Below, in pieces: positions 1 to 7,482 of a stretch of 8,894 nt of DNA; the stretch's first letter is position 1, and every line of letters starts with the position of its first letter. The notes beneath the pieces are model-generated. The model did no database searches, was not told where the DNA came from, and was given only the letters and a program-made list of their open reading frames with translations. Both the position numbers and the translations under genes were made by a program. The DNA is taken from assembly GCA_900551605.1 (NCBI GenBank), contig URWS01000039.1, forward strand, positions 1-8,894. Reading direction: 5' to 3'. The stretch comes from an uncultured Collinsella sp. Lineage in GTDB: Bacteria; Actinomycetota; Coriobacteriia; Coriobacteriales; Coriobacteriaceae.

Positions 1-42
1 TCGCCTTAGTCTCGTGGGCTCGGAGATGTGTATAAGAGACAG
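1..42. other. Nextera i7 sequencing adapter (artefact)
   Basis: Bases 1-8 (TCGCCTTA) match the i7 index of Nextera N701, 9-23 match the Nextera read-2 adapter segment, and 24-42 are the 19-base Tn5 mosaic end ending in AGACAG. This is library-preparation sequence, not genome. Any ORF start here is false: an apparent ATG at 14 gives the peptide MGSEMCIRDS, a familiar translation of this adapter, fused in frame to the real brxB fragment. Confidence 0.97.
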
Positions 43-337
43 CCGCGGTACCCAGCGCGTGCTCGAGGACGTGGCCAAGTTCGCCTCACCCGAGAAAGTT
101 GCCGCGTACATCCTTGAGCAGACCGAGCCGTTCGCGCCCGGAGACGTCATTCTCCTCACCGGTGCAGGTGAGGTCTTCCCGTTCTTTCGCATGCACACGC
201 TTCTCCACTGCATGCTTGCGGATTTTGATGAGGTGCCTGTGGTCGCCGCCTATCCGGGCAGTTTCAACGGCTCTTCTTTCCAGCTCTTTAACCGTCTGCC
301 GGCCGACAACTACTACCGCGCCATCGATATCTCGTAA
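43..337 (+). CDS. brxB: BrxB (DUF1788), C-terminal fragment
   Basis: This is the last 97 or so codons of the BREX protein BrxB, a small (about 200 residue) DUF1788 protein found in BREX-1 operons whose biochemical role is poorly defined. The genomic reading starts at codon 44-46, because everything before it is adapter. Visible family signatures are the strand-rich segment VILLTGAGEVFPFFRMH, the segment VPVVAAYPGSFNGSSFQLF, and the terminal motif DNYYRAIDI just before the TAA at 335-337. These resemble the family's GVGEVYPFIRSH, PVVMFFPG and DNYYRAF motifs as I recall them. It lies 78 bp upstream of brxC on the same strand, as in BREX-1 operons. The 5' half is missing because the contig ends, not because the gene is broken. 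The family call is from memory of the motifs and from context. Confidence 0.88.
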
Positions 338-403
338 GCACGGCTCCTCGCAGGCAAGTCCCTGCCGCCGGTAACAACCCTTTGCCATAACGTTCCCAAA
401 CCC

Positions 404-410
404 AAAGGAG
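404..410 (+). promoter_or_regulatory. Ribosome binding site of brxC
   Basis: AAAGGAG lies 5 bases before the ATG at 416, a near-perfect anti-Shine-Dalgarno match that fixes the brxC start. The 78-bp brxB-brxC gap also holds a modest stem (GCAGG 350-354 with CCTGC 361-365, loop of 6). I see no convincing promoter in it. Confidence 0.8.
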
Positions 411-415
411 CACCC

Positions 416-3400
416 ATGGACAACACGATCATTCGCGACCTCTTTGCTAAAGACATCAACCGCTCCATCAACGGCGTGGTCAAGGTCCAGGATTCAAAAG
501 ATGGGTCCATCCGCCAAGAGCTTGACGAGTACGTGGTGACGCGCGAGTTGCAGAGGCACTTTGCCACGTTCTTCAAGGCCTACGGCGATGCCATCGATGC
601 GCGCACCGACAAGATCGGCGTGTGGATCAGTGGTTTCTTCGGTTCCGGTAAATCGCACTTCCTCAAGATGCTGAGCTACCTGCTCGAGAATCGCCAGATC
701 GGCGGTAAGAGCGCCATCCGCTACTTTGACGGCAAGATCGTCGACCCCATGGTCGCGGCTGCCATGGAGCGCGCCTGCTCGGTGCCCACGCAGGCCATCC
801 TCTTTAACATCGATAGCAAGGCGGGCCAGTGGAAGCAGGGCGATACGGCTCCCACGGCGCTGCTTCGCGGCTTTGAGCGCATGTTCTACGAGGCGCGCGG
901 CTTCTACGGCGAGGACCTCAAGCTTGCAAAGCTCGAGGACCACATCGATTCCCTGGGCAAGACCCAGGAGTTCCGCGAGGCCTTTGAGCGCGTGAACGGC
1001 GAGTCCTGGCTCCAGACCCGCGACACCTACAGCTACTTTGAGGACGACGTGGTCGAGGTGCTGCAGAGCGTGCTCGGCATGAGCGAAAAGGCCGCATGGA
1101 ACTGGCTCGAGGGTTCTGAGGACGAGGTTTTGGCCCCCGATGTCTTTGCCAAAAAGGTCAAGGACTACGTAGACGCTCAGGCAGCGGCCCACGGCGGCAA
1201 CTTCCGTTTGCTCTTTATGGTCGACGAGGTGGGTCAGTTTATTACAAACGACAAGGACCCAAGCCTTATGCTGAGCCTTCAGACCATCGTCGAGGAGCTG
1301 GGTGCCGCCTGCGGTGGCCGCGTGTGGGTGATGGTTACGAGCCAGGAGGCCATCGACAACCTGAGCCTGCCCGTGGGCAACGACTTTTCAAAGATCCAGG
1401 GCCGCTTCAATACCCGCCTTTCGCTCTCCAGCTCCAGCGTGGACGAGGTCATCCAGCGCCGTGTGCTCGAGAAGACCGCGCCGGCGGCCGATATGCTTGC
1501 ACAGGTCTACGAGCAAGACGCCGCCGTGCTTAAAAACAACTTTACCTTTGAGGGTGGCTCGCGTTCCGACCTTGCCGGCTACGCCAACTCCAAGGATTTT
1601 GTGGCCAGCTACCCGTTTGTGGGCTACCAGTTTAAGCTCCTGCCCGACGTGATGACCGAGGTGCGCAAGCACGGTGTCAAGGCCAAGCACATGTCAACGG
1701 GCGAGCGCTCCATGCTGAGCGCGTTCCAGGAGAGCGCTCAGGCCATCCAGTATGACCAGACCGGTGCACTCGTGCCGTTCTGGTGCTTCTTCGACACTAT
1801 CTCCAAAGACCTTGAGCACGGCATCAACCAGGTGGTCGACCGCGCGGTCCGTGCGGCCGAGGACGCAAAGGGCCTTGAACCCTATGACGTTCAGGTGCTC
1901 AAGCTCCTGTACCTGATTCGTTACATCGGCTACGTTGAGGCCACGGTCGAGAACATCTCCATCTTCATGATAGACGGCCTCGACGTGGACAAGCGCGCCC
2001 TTAAGGACCGCGTCAAGGAATCCCTCTCCCGCCTGGAACACGAGAACTACGTGGCGCGCCAGGGCGATATCTACAGCTTCCTTACCGACGAGGAACAAGA
2101 AATCGCACAGGAGATTGCACGGACCCCGATCGACAACGCGAAGGTGATTGAGTACATCAAGAAGCGCCTGTTCGAAAGCATTTACACTACGCGCAAGCTC
2201 AATCGCGGGACCAACGACTTCCCCTTTGACCGCTACGTGGATGGCTCGATTCATGGATCCAACATGGGCGGCATGGAACTTTCCGTGGTGACCATGGCCA
2301 GCGATCTGGGCCGTTCGGACGATGCCGAGCTGGCATTGAAATCCGTGGATAAGGCCATCGTGGCCTTGAGCGACGAGGTGGATTATTGGGCCCCACTCGT
2401 CAACGCCGCCAAGATTCGCAAGTACGCCAAGACGCGAAATCTCCAGGAGCTTCAGCCGAGTACGCGCCAGATCGTCGAGTCCAAGATGCGCGAGGCGGCC
2501 TATAACGAGAAAGAGGCCGATACCCTTTTGAGCGAGGCCGTGCTCCATGCACGTTGCGCGGTCGACGGCCGCATTGTTGAGGTCCGCGCGGCCAAACCCG
2601 CTCAGGTCTTTGAGCAAGTGCTGGCGCAGCTGTGCGATGTGGTCTTTGAAAAGGCCGACTATATCGGCGTGCCGGTCACGAGCGATTCTGATATTCGCTC
2701 CACTCTGGCTGGCAACGTTCAAGTGGGGCTCGCTGGCATGGACGCGGGTAACACGCGTGCGCTCAAGGAGGTCGAGGACTACCTCAAAGTGCAGCACCAG
2801 CGCCACCTGGATACCGCTATGGGCGATATCCAGCGCCAGTACCAGAAAAGGCCCTTTGGCTGGCGCGAGGTCGACATCGCAAATGTGGTGGCGCAGCTTG
2901 TGGTGGAGCAGCGCGCGCAGGTGCTGTTTGGCGGTCAGACGGTTCAAGCCGGCGACAGCCGCATGGTGGCGCTCCTGCGCAAGGATGCCGATAAGGCCCA
3001 GGTGCGCTTGCGCATGCGCATGAGCGACCGGTTGCTACGCGCCGCGGGCGAACTCATGTGTGACCTGTTTGATCTCAAGACCGTGCCCTCCAACGAGGAT
3101 AAGCTCGTGGCCGAGCTCAAAGAGCGCCTTGAGGGCTTGCGCGAGGCGTGCCTCGCCATGGCACGCGACTACTACACGGGCATCAAGCCGGCCTACCCGT
3201 ATCCCGGTGAGGACGAGTGCGAGAAGATGCGCTCGGAGGTGGCCGACGTCCTTAAGGACCAGAACGAGGCCGAGGCGTTCTTGACCACGTACACCAAGCA
3301 CGAGGAGCGTTTGCTCGATGCCAAGGAAGACTTTGACAAGGTGGTTGAGTTCTTCGAGTCCAATCAACGAACAGCGTTTGACCACGCCAGGGATTTCTTG

Positions 3401-4078
3401 AACCGCACCGAGGGTATCGAGTATGCCTCCGATGACATTCCCGGTGCGGTGGAGAACGTGGCAAAGGTTCGTGAGATCCTCAAAGATCCCAAGCCCTACG
3501 GCCGTATTAAAGACCTGCAGCCGCTTATGGATCCCGTCGAGGATGACATGAAAAAGCTGTTGGGCATCCGCCGCAATGAGTTTTTGTGTCGCATCGAGAG
3601 CGATCTGCAAGACCTGCGGGCGCAGGCCGAGAGTCAAAAGGGCTTTGTCAATCAGGCCAAGGATGCCATAGCAGACGCCGGCACCAAATACGAGTCGTTC
3701 AAAAACCGTGCCCACAGCGCTCAAAGTCTCAACGAACTGAGCGTTGTTGCAACTAACTGGGGCGACTGGCTCAGTGCGGCGGCCAACGAGATGTACGACG
3801 CTGTGGATGAGGCCCGCGTGCGTATGGACAACGAGCGCCGCGCCACCGAGGTCATGAGTACGGGCGAGGTGGTCAAGAAGGTCTCCAACAAGGGCGCCGC
3901 ATCGTCTGCTCCCACGCCCGCGCCCAAGCCCCAGCGCAAGATCAAGACTGTGCGCCGCGCCGATCTGGCCAAGCCGAGTCGTCTCTTGTCCGCAGAGGAC
4001 GTGGAGCGCTACGTGGACGACCTGCGCTCCCGTCTTATGCAGGCGCTCGCTGCAAGCGACGAGATCCGTATCAACTAA
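416..4078 (+). CDS. brxC: BrxC, BREX P-loop ATPase
   Basis: BrxC is the large ATPase of BREX, required with PglX and the other core proteins for methylation and phage exclusion; it probably acts as a AAA-like motor or scaffold in the cytoplasm. The protein has 1,220 residues, the usual family length, and appears intact. The N-terminus carries the Walker A motif GFFGSGKS at residues 73-80. A Walker B-like strand LLFMVDEVGQF lies at about 265-275, with acidic D270-E271. A sensor-like VWVMVTSQE follows at about 303-311. The long middle and C-terminal part is charged and helical. An Ala/Pro-rich linker near residues 1155-1175 precedes a short basic segment and a terminal domain ending EIRIN. The ATG at 416 is supported by AAAGGAG at 404-410. 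It is followed by a stable stem-loop and then pglX after 66 bp, consistent with one operon. Confidence 0.95.
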   Translation: MDNTIIRDLFAKDINRSINGVVKVQDSKDGSIRQELDEYVVTRELQRHFATFFKAYGDAIDARTDKIGVWISGFFGSGKSHFLKMLSYLLENRQIGGKSAIRYFDGKIVDPMVAAAMERACSVPTQAILFNIDSKAGQWKQGDTAPTALLRGFERMFYEARGFYGEDLKLAKLEDHIDSLGKTQEFREAFERVNGESWLQTRDTYSYFEDDVVEVLQSVLGMSEKAAWNWLEGSEDEVLAPDVFAKKVKDYVDAQAAAHGGNFRLLFMVDEVGQFITNDKDPSLMLSLQTIVEELGAACGGRVWVMVTSQEAIDNLSLPVGNDFSKIQGRFNTRLSLSSSSVDEVIQRRVLEKTAPAADMLAQVYEQDAAVLKNNFTFEGGSRSDLAGYANSKDFVASYPFVGYQFKLLPDVMTEVRKHGVKAKHMSTGERSMLSAFQESAQAIQYDQTGALVPFWCFFDTISKDLEHGINQVVDRAVRAAEDAKGLEPYDVQVLKLLYLIRYIGYVEATVENISIFMIDGLDVDKRALKDRVKESLSRLEHENYVARQGDIYSFLTDEEQEIAQEIARTPIDNAKVIEYIKKRLFESIYTTRKLNRGTNDFPFDRYVDGSIHGSNMGGMELSVVTMASDLGRSDDAELALKSVDKAIVALSDEVDYWAPLVNAAKIRKYAKTRNLQELQPSTRQIVESKMREAAYNEKEADTLLSEAVLHARCAVDGRIVEVRAAKPAQVFEQVLAQLCDVVFEKADYIGVPVTSDSDIRSTLAGNVQVGLAGMDAGNTRALKEVEDYLKVQHQRHLDTAMGDIQRQYQKRPFGWREVDIANVVAQLVVEQRAQVLFGGQTVQAGDSRMVALLRKDADKAQVRLRMRMSDRLLRAAGELMCDLFDLKTVPSNEDKLVAELKERLEGLREACLAMARDYYTGIKPAYPYPGEDECEKMRSEVADVLKDQNEAEAFLTTYTKHEERLLDAKEDFDKVVEFFESNQRTAFDHARDFLNRTEGIEYASDDIPGAVENVAKVREILKDPKPYGRIKDLQPLMDPVEDDMKKLLGIRRNEFLCRIESDLQDLRAQAESQKGFVNQAKDAIADAGTKYESFKNRAHSAQSLNELSVVATNWGDWLSAAANEMYDAVDEARVRMDNERRATEVMSTGEVVKKVSNKGAASSAPTPAPKPQRKIKTVRRADLAKPSRLLSAEDVERYVDDLRSRLMQALAASDEIRIN

Positions 4079-4084
4079 CCCGCG

Positions 4085-4118
4085 GAGCCGCCGGTGCCAA
4101 AGCGCGCACCGGTGGCTT
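4085..4118 (+). promoter_or_regulatory. Strong stem-loop between brxC and pglX
   Basis: The left arm at 4087-4097 (GCCGCCGGTGC) pairs with the right arm at 4106-4116 (GCACCGGTGGC). This gives 11 continuous pairs with one G-U wobble and an 8-base loop; A4086-T4117 and G4085-T4118 (wobble) can extend it. It begins 6 bases after the brxC stop, and its right arm ends 11 bases before the pglX ribosome binding site (AGAAAGG at 4128-4134). No run of T follows, so it is not a classical intrinsic terminator. It could be an mRNA 3'-end stabiliser, a processing site, or a partial attenuator that sets the ratio of BrxC to PglX. The fold is read directly from the sequence; the function is inferred. Confidence 0.6.
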
Positions 4119-4144
4119 ATGGCGTTTAGAAAGGCTCATCAACC

Positions 4145-6640
4145 ATGAACGATTCTGCTCTTAAGAGCTTCTGCACCTGGGCCCGTACGGAGCTCATCAA
4201 AGGCGTGGAGGCGCAGATGGTGCGCTACGGCATCACCGAACCTGCACCCGCGCCCGTTGGGTCCGAGACCGTCAACGGCCTGCCCCTAAGTCCTGCTGAG
4301 GTTGAGCAGCGTGACGAGCTGCTACGCATACAGACAGAGGTGGGTCACGAGGCGCTGTGCGACCGTGCGGCCTACACCTGGTTCAACCGCATCGTGGCCA
4401 TTCGCTTCATGGATGCACGCGGATGGCTTCCCAGCCGTATGCGCATGCTAAGTCGTGCGGACGGCAGCCATGGCAGCGAGGCCGTGGAGAACGCGCTGGA
4501 CGTGGAAATAACGACGGCCGATACCGATCGCATAGCCGAGCTCAAGATGGCGGGCTTGGATGAACCGTTGTGGCGCTACCTGTTTGTTGCTCAGTGCGAG
4601 GAGCTTGCCGATTGCCTGGCGGGCGTCTTTGAACGCGTGGGCGGAGCCATGGAGCTGCTGTTGCCCCAGGGCCTCATGATGGCTGACAGTGTGGTGGGCA
4701 AACTCAATACCGTCCTCGCTGACGAGGACTGGCGCGAGGGCGTGACCGTTCTGGGTTGGATGTATCAGTACTACAACGCTGACGTTAAAGACGAGTTCTT
4801 CAAGTCCAAGCGCAAGGCAGCGGCGGCGGACATCGCGCCCGCCACGCAGCTCTTCACCCCCGAGTGGATTGTGCGCTATATGGTCGAGAACTCACTCGGC
4901 CGTCTGTGGATGCTCAACAATCCGGGGAGTTCGCTACGCGAGCGCATGGAGTATTACATCGAGCCCGATGCTGAGCACGAGGACTTCATTCGCATTTCGA
5001 GTCCCGAGGAGATAACCCTCTGCGACCCCGCATGCGGCTCGGGCCATATCTTGGTCTATGCGTTTGAGCTGCTCTTCCATATGTACGAGGAGCGCGGCTA
5101 TCGTGAGCGCGAGATTCCCGAGCTCATTCTTACTAAAAACCTTGCAGGTATGGAAATCGATTCCCGCGCGGCACAGATCGCGGAGCTGGCGCTTGCCATG
5201 TGCGCCCGCGAGCACGACCGTCGCTTCTTTAGGCGTGGCGTTCGCGCCGACGTTACCGTGCTCTCGAGCATCCCGCTAGGGGAGGACGAGCTGCCGGGTA
5301 ACAAGAAGCTCGCCGAGGAGCTGAGTCATTTGGGCGAGATCGGTTCGCTGCTCAATCCCTCAGAGGACGAGATCGACGAGCTCAAGGCTGCCGCCGCGAG
5401 TTGTTCCGATGACCTTTTTGCCGCTACGGCCAAAACTAAGCTCGAAAGCGCTGCCGCCATCTGCGAGAAGCTGTCCCGTCGTTTTACCTGCACCGTTGCG
5501 AATCCTCCGTATATGGGCAGCAGCAGCTTTAATCCATTCATGAGCAAGTGGATCAAGAAGAACTACCCCGACGTCAAGAGTGACCTGTGCACGTGCTTCA
5601 TCGAGCGCGGCTTCAACCTGGCGAAGGACCGCGGCTACGCGGCAATGATCACCATGCAGAGCTGGATGTTCCTGGGCAGCTTCGAGAAGATGCGCTCCTC
5701 GCTCATCGGGAGCAAGTCGATCCTGTCCATGCTGCACCTGGGGCCCCGCGCGTTCGACGCCATCGGCGGCGAGGTTGTCAACGTGACCGCCGACGTCGTC
5801 TACAACGGCCGCGCGGCATGCGAGGGCGCCTACGTGCGCCTCGTCGATATCAACGGCAGCGAGGCCAAGCGCCAGAAGGCCCTGGAGGCGATCCGGAACC
5901 CCGACTGCGGCTGGTTCTACCGCCGCGAAGCCGAGACCTTCAAGCAGATCCCCGGCACCCCCATCGCCTACTGGGCAAGCGACGGACTACTCTCTGCGAT
6001 GGCTGATGGCGTTAAACTATCTTCGTTCGGAAGAACGTCTAAAGGAATTATCACTGGTAAAAATGATAAGTTCATTAGGCTTTGGTGGGAGTGCGCCGTT
6101 GGGACTATCGGTTTTTCGTCATCATCTGTATCCGATTTATTTAGTGGCAGAAAATGGCACCCCCGCACAAAAGGAGGCTCTTATCGTAAATGGTTCGGTA
6201 ATCTTGACTCTGTAATTGATTGGTCAAATAACGGTCACAGTGTGTTTGAGTCGGCCTCGCGTGAAGGAAACCATGCGCAAGATTATTCGGATGAACTGAA
6301 ATTCAAGCCCGCCATTTCATGGTCGGCGATTACTTCGTCCATCCCTTCGTTTAGGTATGCGTCCAATTGTCTTTCAGAGCATGCCGGCATGTGCCTTTTT
6401 GTTCCTGAGGATAAAATCGGTTATATGTTGTCGCTGCTTAACTCCAGCGTTTCTAAAGAGTATTTTTCGTTAATCGCTCCAACTCTGAACGTTAACGCTG
6501 GTGATGTGGATAAATTTCCCGTCCTACTGAGTTGCTTCAATCTCGTAGACGGGTTATTTAAGGAAAGCAGAGGATTATCAAAAACCGACTGGGACTCGTT
6601 TGAAACCTCCTGGGATTTCAAACGTCATCCTCTCGTTTAG
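4145..6640 (+). CDS. pglX: PglX N-terminal part: BREX-1 adenine methyltransferase core plus target recognition
   Basis: PglX is the BREX adenine-N6 DNA methyltransferase that marks host DNA at the BREX site. This 831-residue part has the typical N-terminus, with AAYTWFNRIVAIRFMDARGW near residues 75-95 and ATQLFTPEWIVRYMVENSLG from 233. SAM-binding motif I DPACGSGH is at 294-301 and catalytic motif IV NPPY at 453-456, so the catalytic centre looks intact. The segment AMITMQSWMFLGSFEKMR follows. From about residue 617 the target-recognition region begins (KGIITGKNDKFIRLWWE). The ORF ends at WDSFETSWDFKRHPLV and a TAG at 6638-6640. Intact family members continue for about 330 more residues, found here as a separate ORF at 7483-8451. 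The start at 4145 is preceded by AGAAAGG with 10-base spacing. Composition is patchy: about 57% GC near motif IV, 66% at 5641-5940, then 44% at 6001-6300. Confidence 0.92.
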   Translation: MNDSALKSFCTWARTELIKGVEAQMVRYGITEPAPAPVGSETVNGLPLSPAEVEQRDELLRIQTEVGHEALCDRAAYTWFNRIVAIRFMDARGWLPSRMRMLSRADGSHGSEAVENALDVEITTADTDRIAELKMAGLDEPLWRYLFVAQCEELADCLAGVFERVGGAMELLLPQGLMMADSVVGKLNTVLADEDWREGVTVLGWMYQYYNADVKDEFFKSKRKAAAADIAPATQLFTPEWIVRYMVENSLGRLWMLNNPGSSLRERMEYYIEPDAEHEDFIRISSPEEITLCDPACGSGHILVYAFELLFHMYEERGYREREIPELILTKNLAGMEIDSRAAQIAELALAMCAREHDRRFFRRGVRADVTVLSSIPLGEDELPGNKKLAEELSHLGEIGSLLNPSEDEIDELKAAAASCSDDLFAATAKTKLESAAAICEKLSRRFTCTVANPPYMGSSSFNPFMSKWIKKNYPDVKSDLCTCFIERGFNLAKDRGYAAMITMQSWMFLGSFEKMRSSLIGSKSILSMLHLGPRAFDAIGGEVVNVTADVVYNGRAACEGAYVRLVDINGSEAKRQKALEAIRNPDCGWFYRREAETFKQIPGTPIAYWASDGLLSAMADGVKLSSFGRTSKGIITGKNDKFIRLWWECAVGTIGFSSSSVSDLFSGRKWHPRTKGGSYRKWFGNLDSVIDWSNNGHSVFESASREGNHAQDYSDELKFKPAISWSAITSSIPSFRYASNCLSEHAGMCLFVPEDKIGYMLSLLNSSVSKEYFSLIAPTLNVNAGDVDKFPVLLSCFNLVDGLFKESRGLSKTDWDSFETSWDFKRHPLV

Positions 6641-6643
6641 GAG
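6639..6643 (+). promoter_or_regulatory. Ribosome binding site of the HEPN gene, overlapping the pglX N-part stop
   Basis: The TAG stop of the PglX N-part (6638-6640) overlaps an AGGAG at 6639-6643, 5 bases before the ATG at 6649. Ribosomes finishing the PglX N-part end on the initiation site of the next gene, so translational coupling is likely and the two proteins should be made together. Confidence 0.75.
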
Positions 6644-6648
6644 TCCAC

Positions 6649-7341
6649 ATGTCGCAGAAGAAAAAGGCTAACAATAATAAATGCGCACATCCACCTCTTG
6701 AGAATGATGTGTCGTGGATTAAACAGGTTCATGAATCGTATAAGGACGATGTCTCTAAGAAAAAACTACGCATATATTTGCAAAGATTTGTATCCGAATC
6801 AGAAGCTATTGATGCTACGAGGCAGACCAATGGGTTTATTACTGATTTGAATATTTATACTACTGTTCAGGCAAATGCGTTTCTTGAACAGATGTGTTTC
6901 GACAGTGCCGTTAAAACAAGATGGGCATATACCCCTAATGACCTTGCAAAAGCGGCCCACGAAGCAGGTAGCGATTCATCTGATTTTATTAAACGAGATT
7001 ACGAGTTTGCCCTCATTTGCTTATCAACAGCGGCTTGTCTTAACAAAAGGATTGCTGGGCTTTCAGAATTCAAGCCGGGTGCGAAGACCAAAACAGGCAG
7101 GAGAAAACAGAATAAAAGTTCATTTAGAAGACTTGACGCCGTTTTTAGACATCTGAGGAATGCTCTCGCTCATGGTCAATTTTTGCGAGTTGTTAAGCCC
7201 GATGGATCAGTGTGGTGGGCTTTACAGGACGCAAACGGTAAAGGAAACGTCACGGCAAGAATGCTACTGAAAGAGGATACGCTTGATGCATGGGTGAATC
7301 TGCTCTCGCTAAGAGACAAGAGATATAGAGATAAAAGCTAG
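6649..7341 (+). CDS. HEPN-like domain protein embedded in split pglX; putative RNase
   Basis: This 230-residue protein is unlike any BREX core protein. The C-terminal half carries FRRLDAVFRHLRNALAHGQF, in which R170-N171-x3-H175 matches the R-x4-6-H motif, with a polar residue after Arg, that forms the active site of HEPN ribonucleases. It sits in a predicted helix, is preceded by a long helix (YEFALICLSTAACLNKRI) and is followed by a short beta-like segment (VKPDGSVWWALQD), as in several HEPN families. The N-terminus is lysine-rich and the N-terminal 100 residues (FITDLNIYTTVQANAFLEQM) are not recognised. No signal peptide or membrane segment is visible. It is 8 bp downstream of the PglX N-part and in the low-GC block. 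HEPN domains are common in anti-phage loci (PrrC, RloC, restriction-linked RiboL-PSP and MAE_28990 families). No nucleotidyltransferase (MNT) partner is present. RNase activity and a defence role are inferred. The gene ends with TAG and two more in-frame stops by 7353. Confidence 0.72.
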   Translation: MSQKKKANNNKCAHPPLENDVSWIKQVHESYKDDVSKKKLRIYLQRFVSESEAIDATRQTNGFITDLNIYTTVQANAFLEQMCFDSAVKTRWAYTPNDLAKAAHEAGSDSSDFIKRDYEFALICLSTAACLNKRIAGLSEFKPGAKTKTGRRKQNKSSFRRLDAVFRHLRNALAHGQFLRVVKPDGSVWWALQDANGKGNVTARMLLKEDTLDAWVNLLSLRDKRYRDKS

Positions 7342-7482
7342 TAGTTAGAATAGGTGCGAAATTGCATCGACTTAGTTCCTCAAGCTTCCTGTACAGCGGG
7401 GAGAGCGTTTTAGCGGTTTTTTTGGATACTGCAATCCGTTTTTTCGCAGTGGTTTCCAACAGCAACGAAAGGATGGCCTGCC
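7342..7482 (+). other. AT-rich non-coding gap between the HEPN gene and PglX C-part
   Basis: This 141-bp spacer is the longest non-coding stretch in the window. It holds two T-rich tracts, near 7417-7423 and 7439-7444, with a short GGAT/ATCC inverted repeat between them (7424-7427 and 7434-7437). The stem is too short to call a terminator. In the frame of the downstream ORF a TAG at 7411-7413 closes the reading, and the sense codons after it do not resemble PglX. A ribosome binding site, GAAAGGA at 7467-7473, sits 9 bases before the ATG at 7483. No confident promoter is seen. Confidence 0.5.

Larger units (their letters stand above)
5990..7470. other. Low-GC block spanning the PglX target-recognition region, the HEPN gene and the following gap
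   Basis: By hand count, GC is 66% at 5641-5940, falls to 44% at 6001-6300 and 39% at 6661-6960, then returns to 55% at 7501-7800. The left edge is sharp, within about 20 bases of 5990, inside pglX and at the start of the target-recognition region. The right edge coincides with the start of the C-terminal PglX ORF. Codon choice in the block (many A/T third positions, AAA, ATT, TTT) differs from the flanking genes. This fits a segment acquired by recombination into an existing BREX operon. I see no terminal repeats, recombinase gene or integration site, so the mechanism is open. Confidence 0.7.

Noticed and set aside
14..43. ATG at 14 as the start of a small gene
   Set aside because: The ATG and following codons are Nextera adapter sequence; only the reading from 44 is genomic, and it is the tail of brxB.
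341..370. Regulatory hairpin between brxB and brxC
   Set aside because: Only a 5-pair core stem (350-354 with 361-365) with a weak outer stem; common by chance in GC-rich DNA.
1694..2947. Long antisense ORF (417 codons) opposite brxC, and several others opposite brxC, pglX C-part and pglZ
   Set aside because: They are shadows caused by high GC and codon bias of the sense gene; no ribosome binding site or recognisable domain, and the sense frame carries clear BrxC and PglX motifs.
6649..7341. HEPN/MNT toxin-antitoxin pair
   Set aside because: No small nucleotidyltransferase (GSx10DxD-type) gene is adjacent; the neighbours on both sides are PglX parts.
7362..7390. Sigma-70 promoter with TTGCAT as -35
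   Set aside because: No acceptable -10 element at 16-18 bp spacing.
7411..7450. Intrinsic terminator at the T-rich tracts
   Set aside because: The stem before either T-run is at most 4-5 pairs; not enough for a terminator call by eye.
5990..7482. Transposon or integron origin of the low-GC block
   Set aside because: No transposase or recombinase gene, no terminal inverted repeats, target duplication or attC-like site could be seen at the edges.
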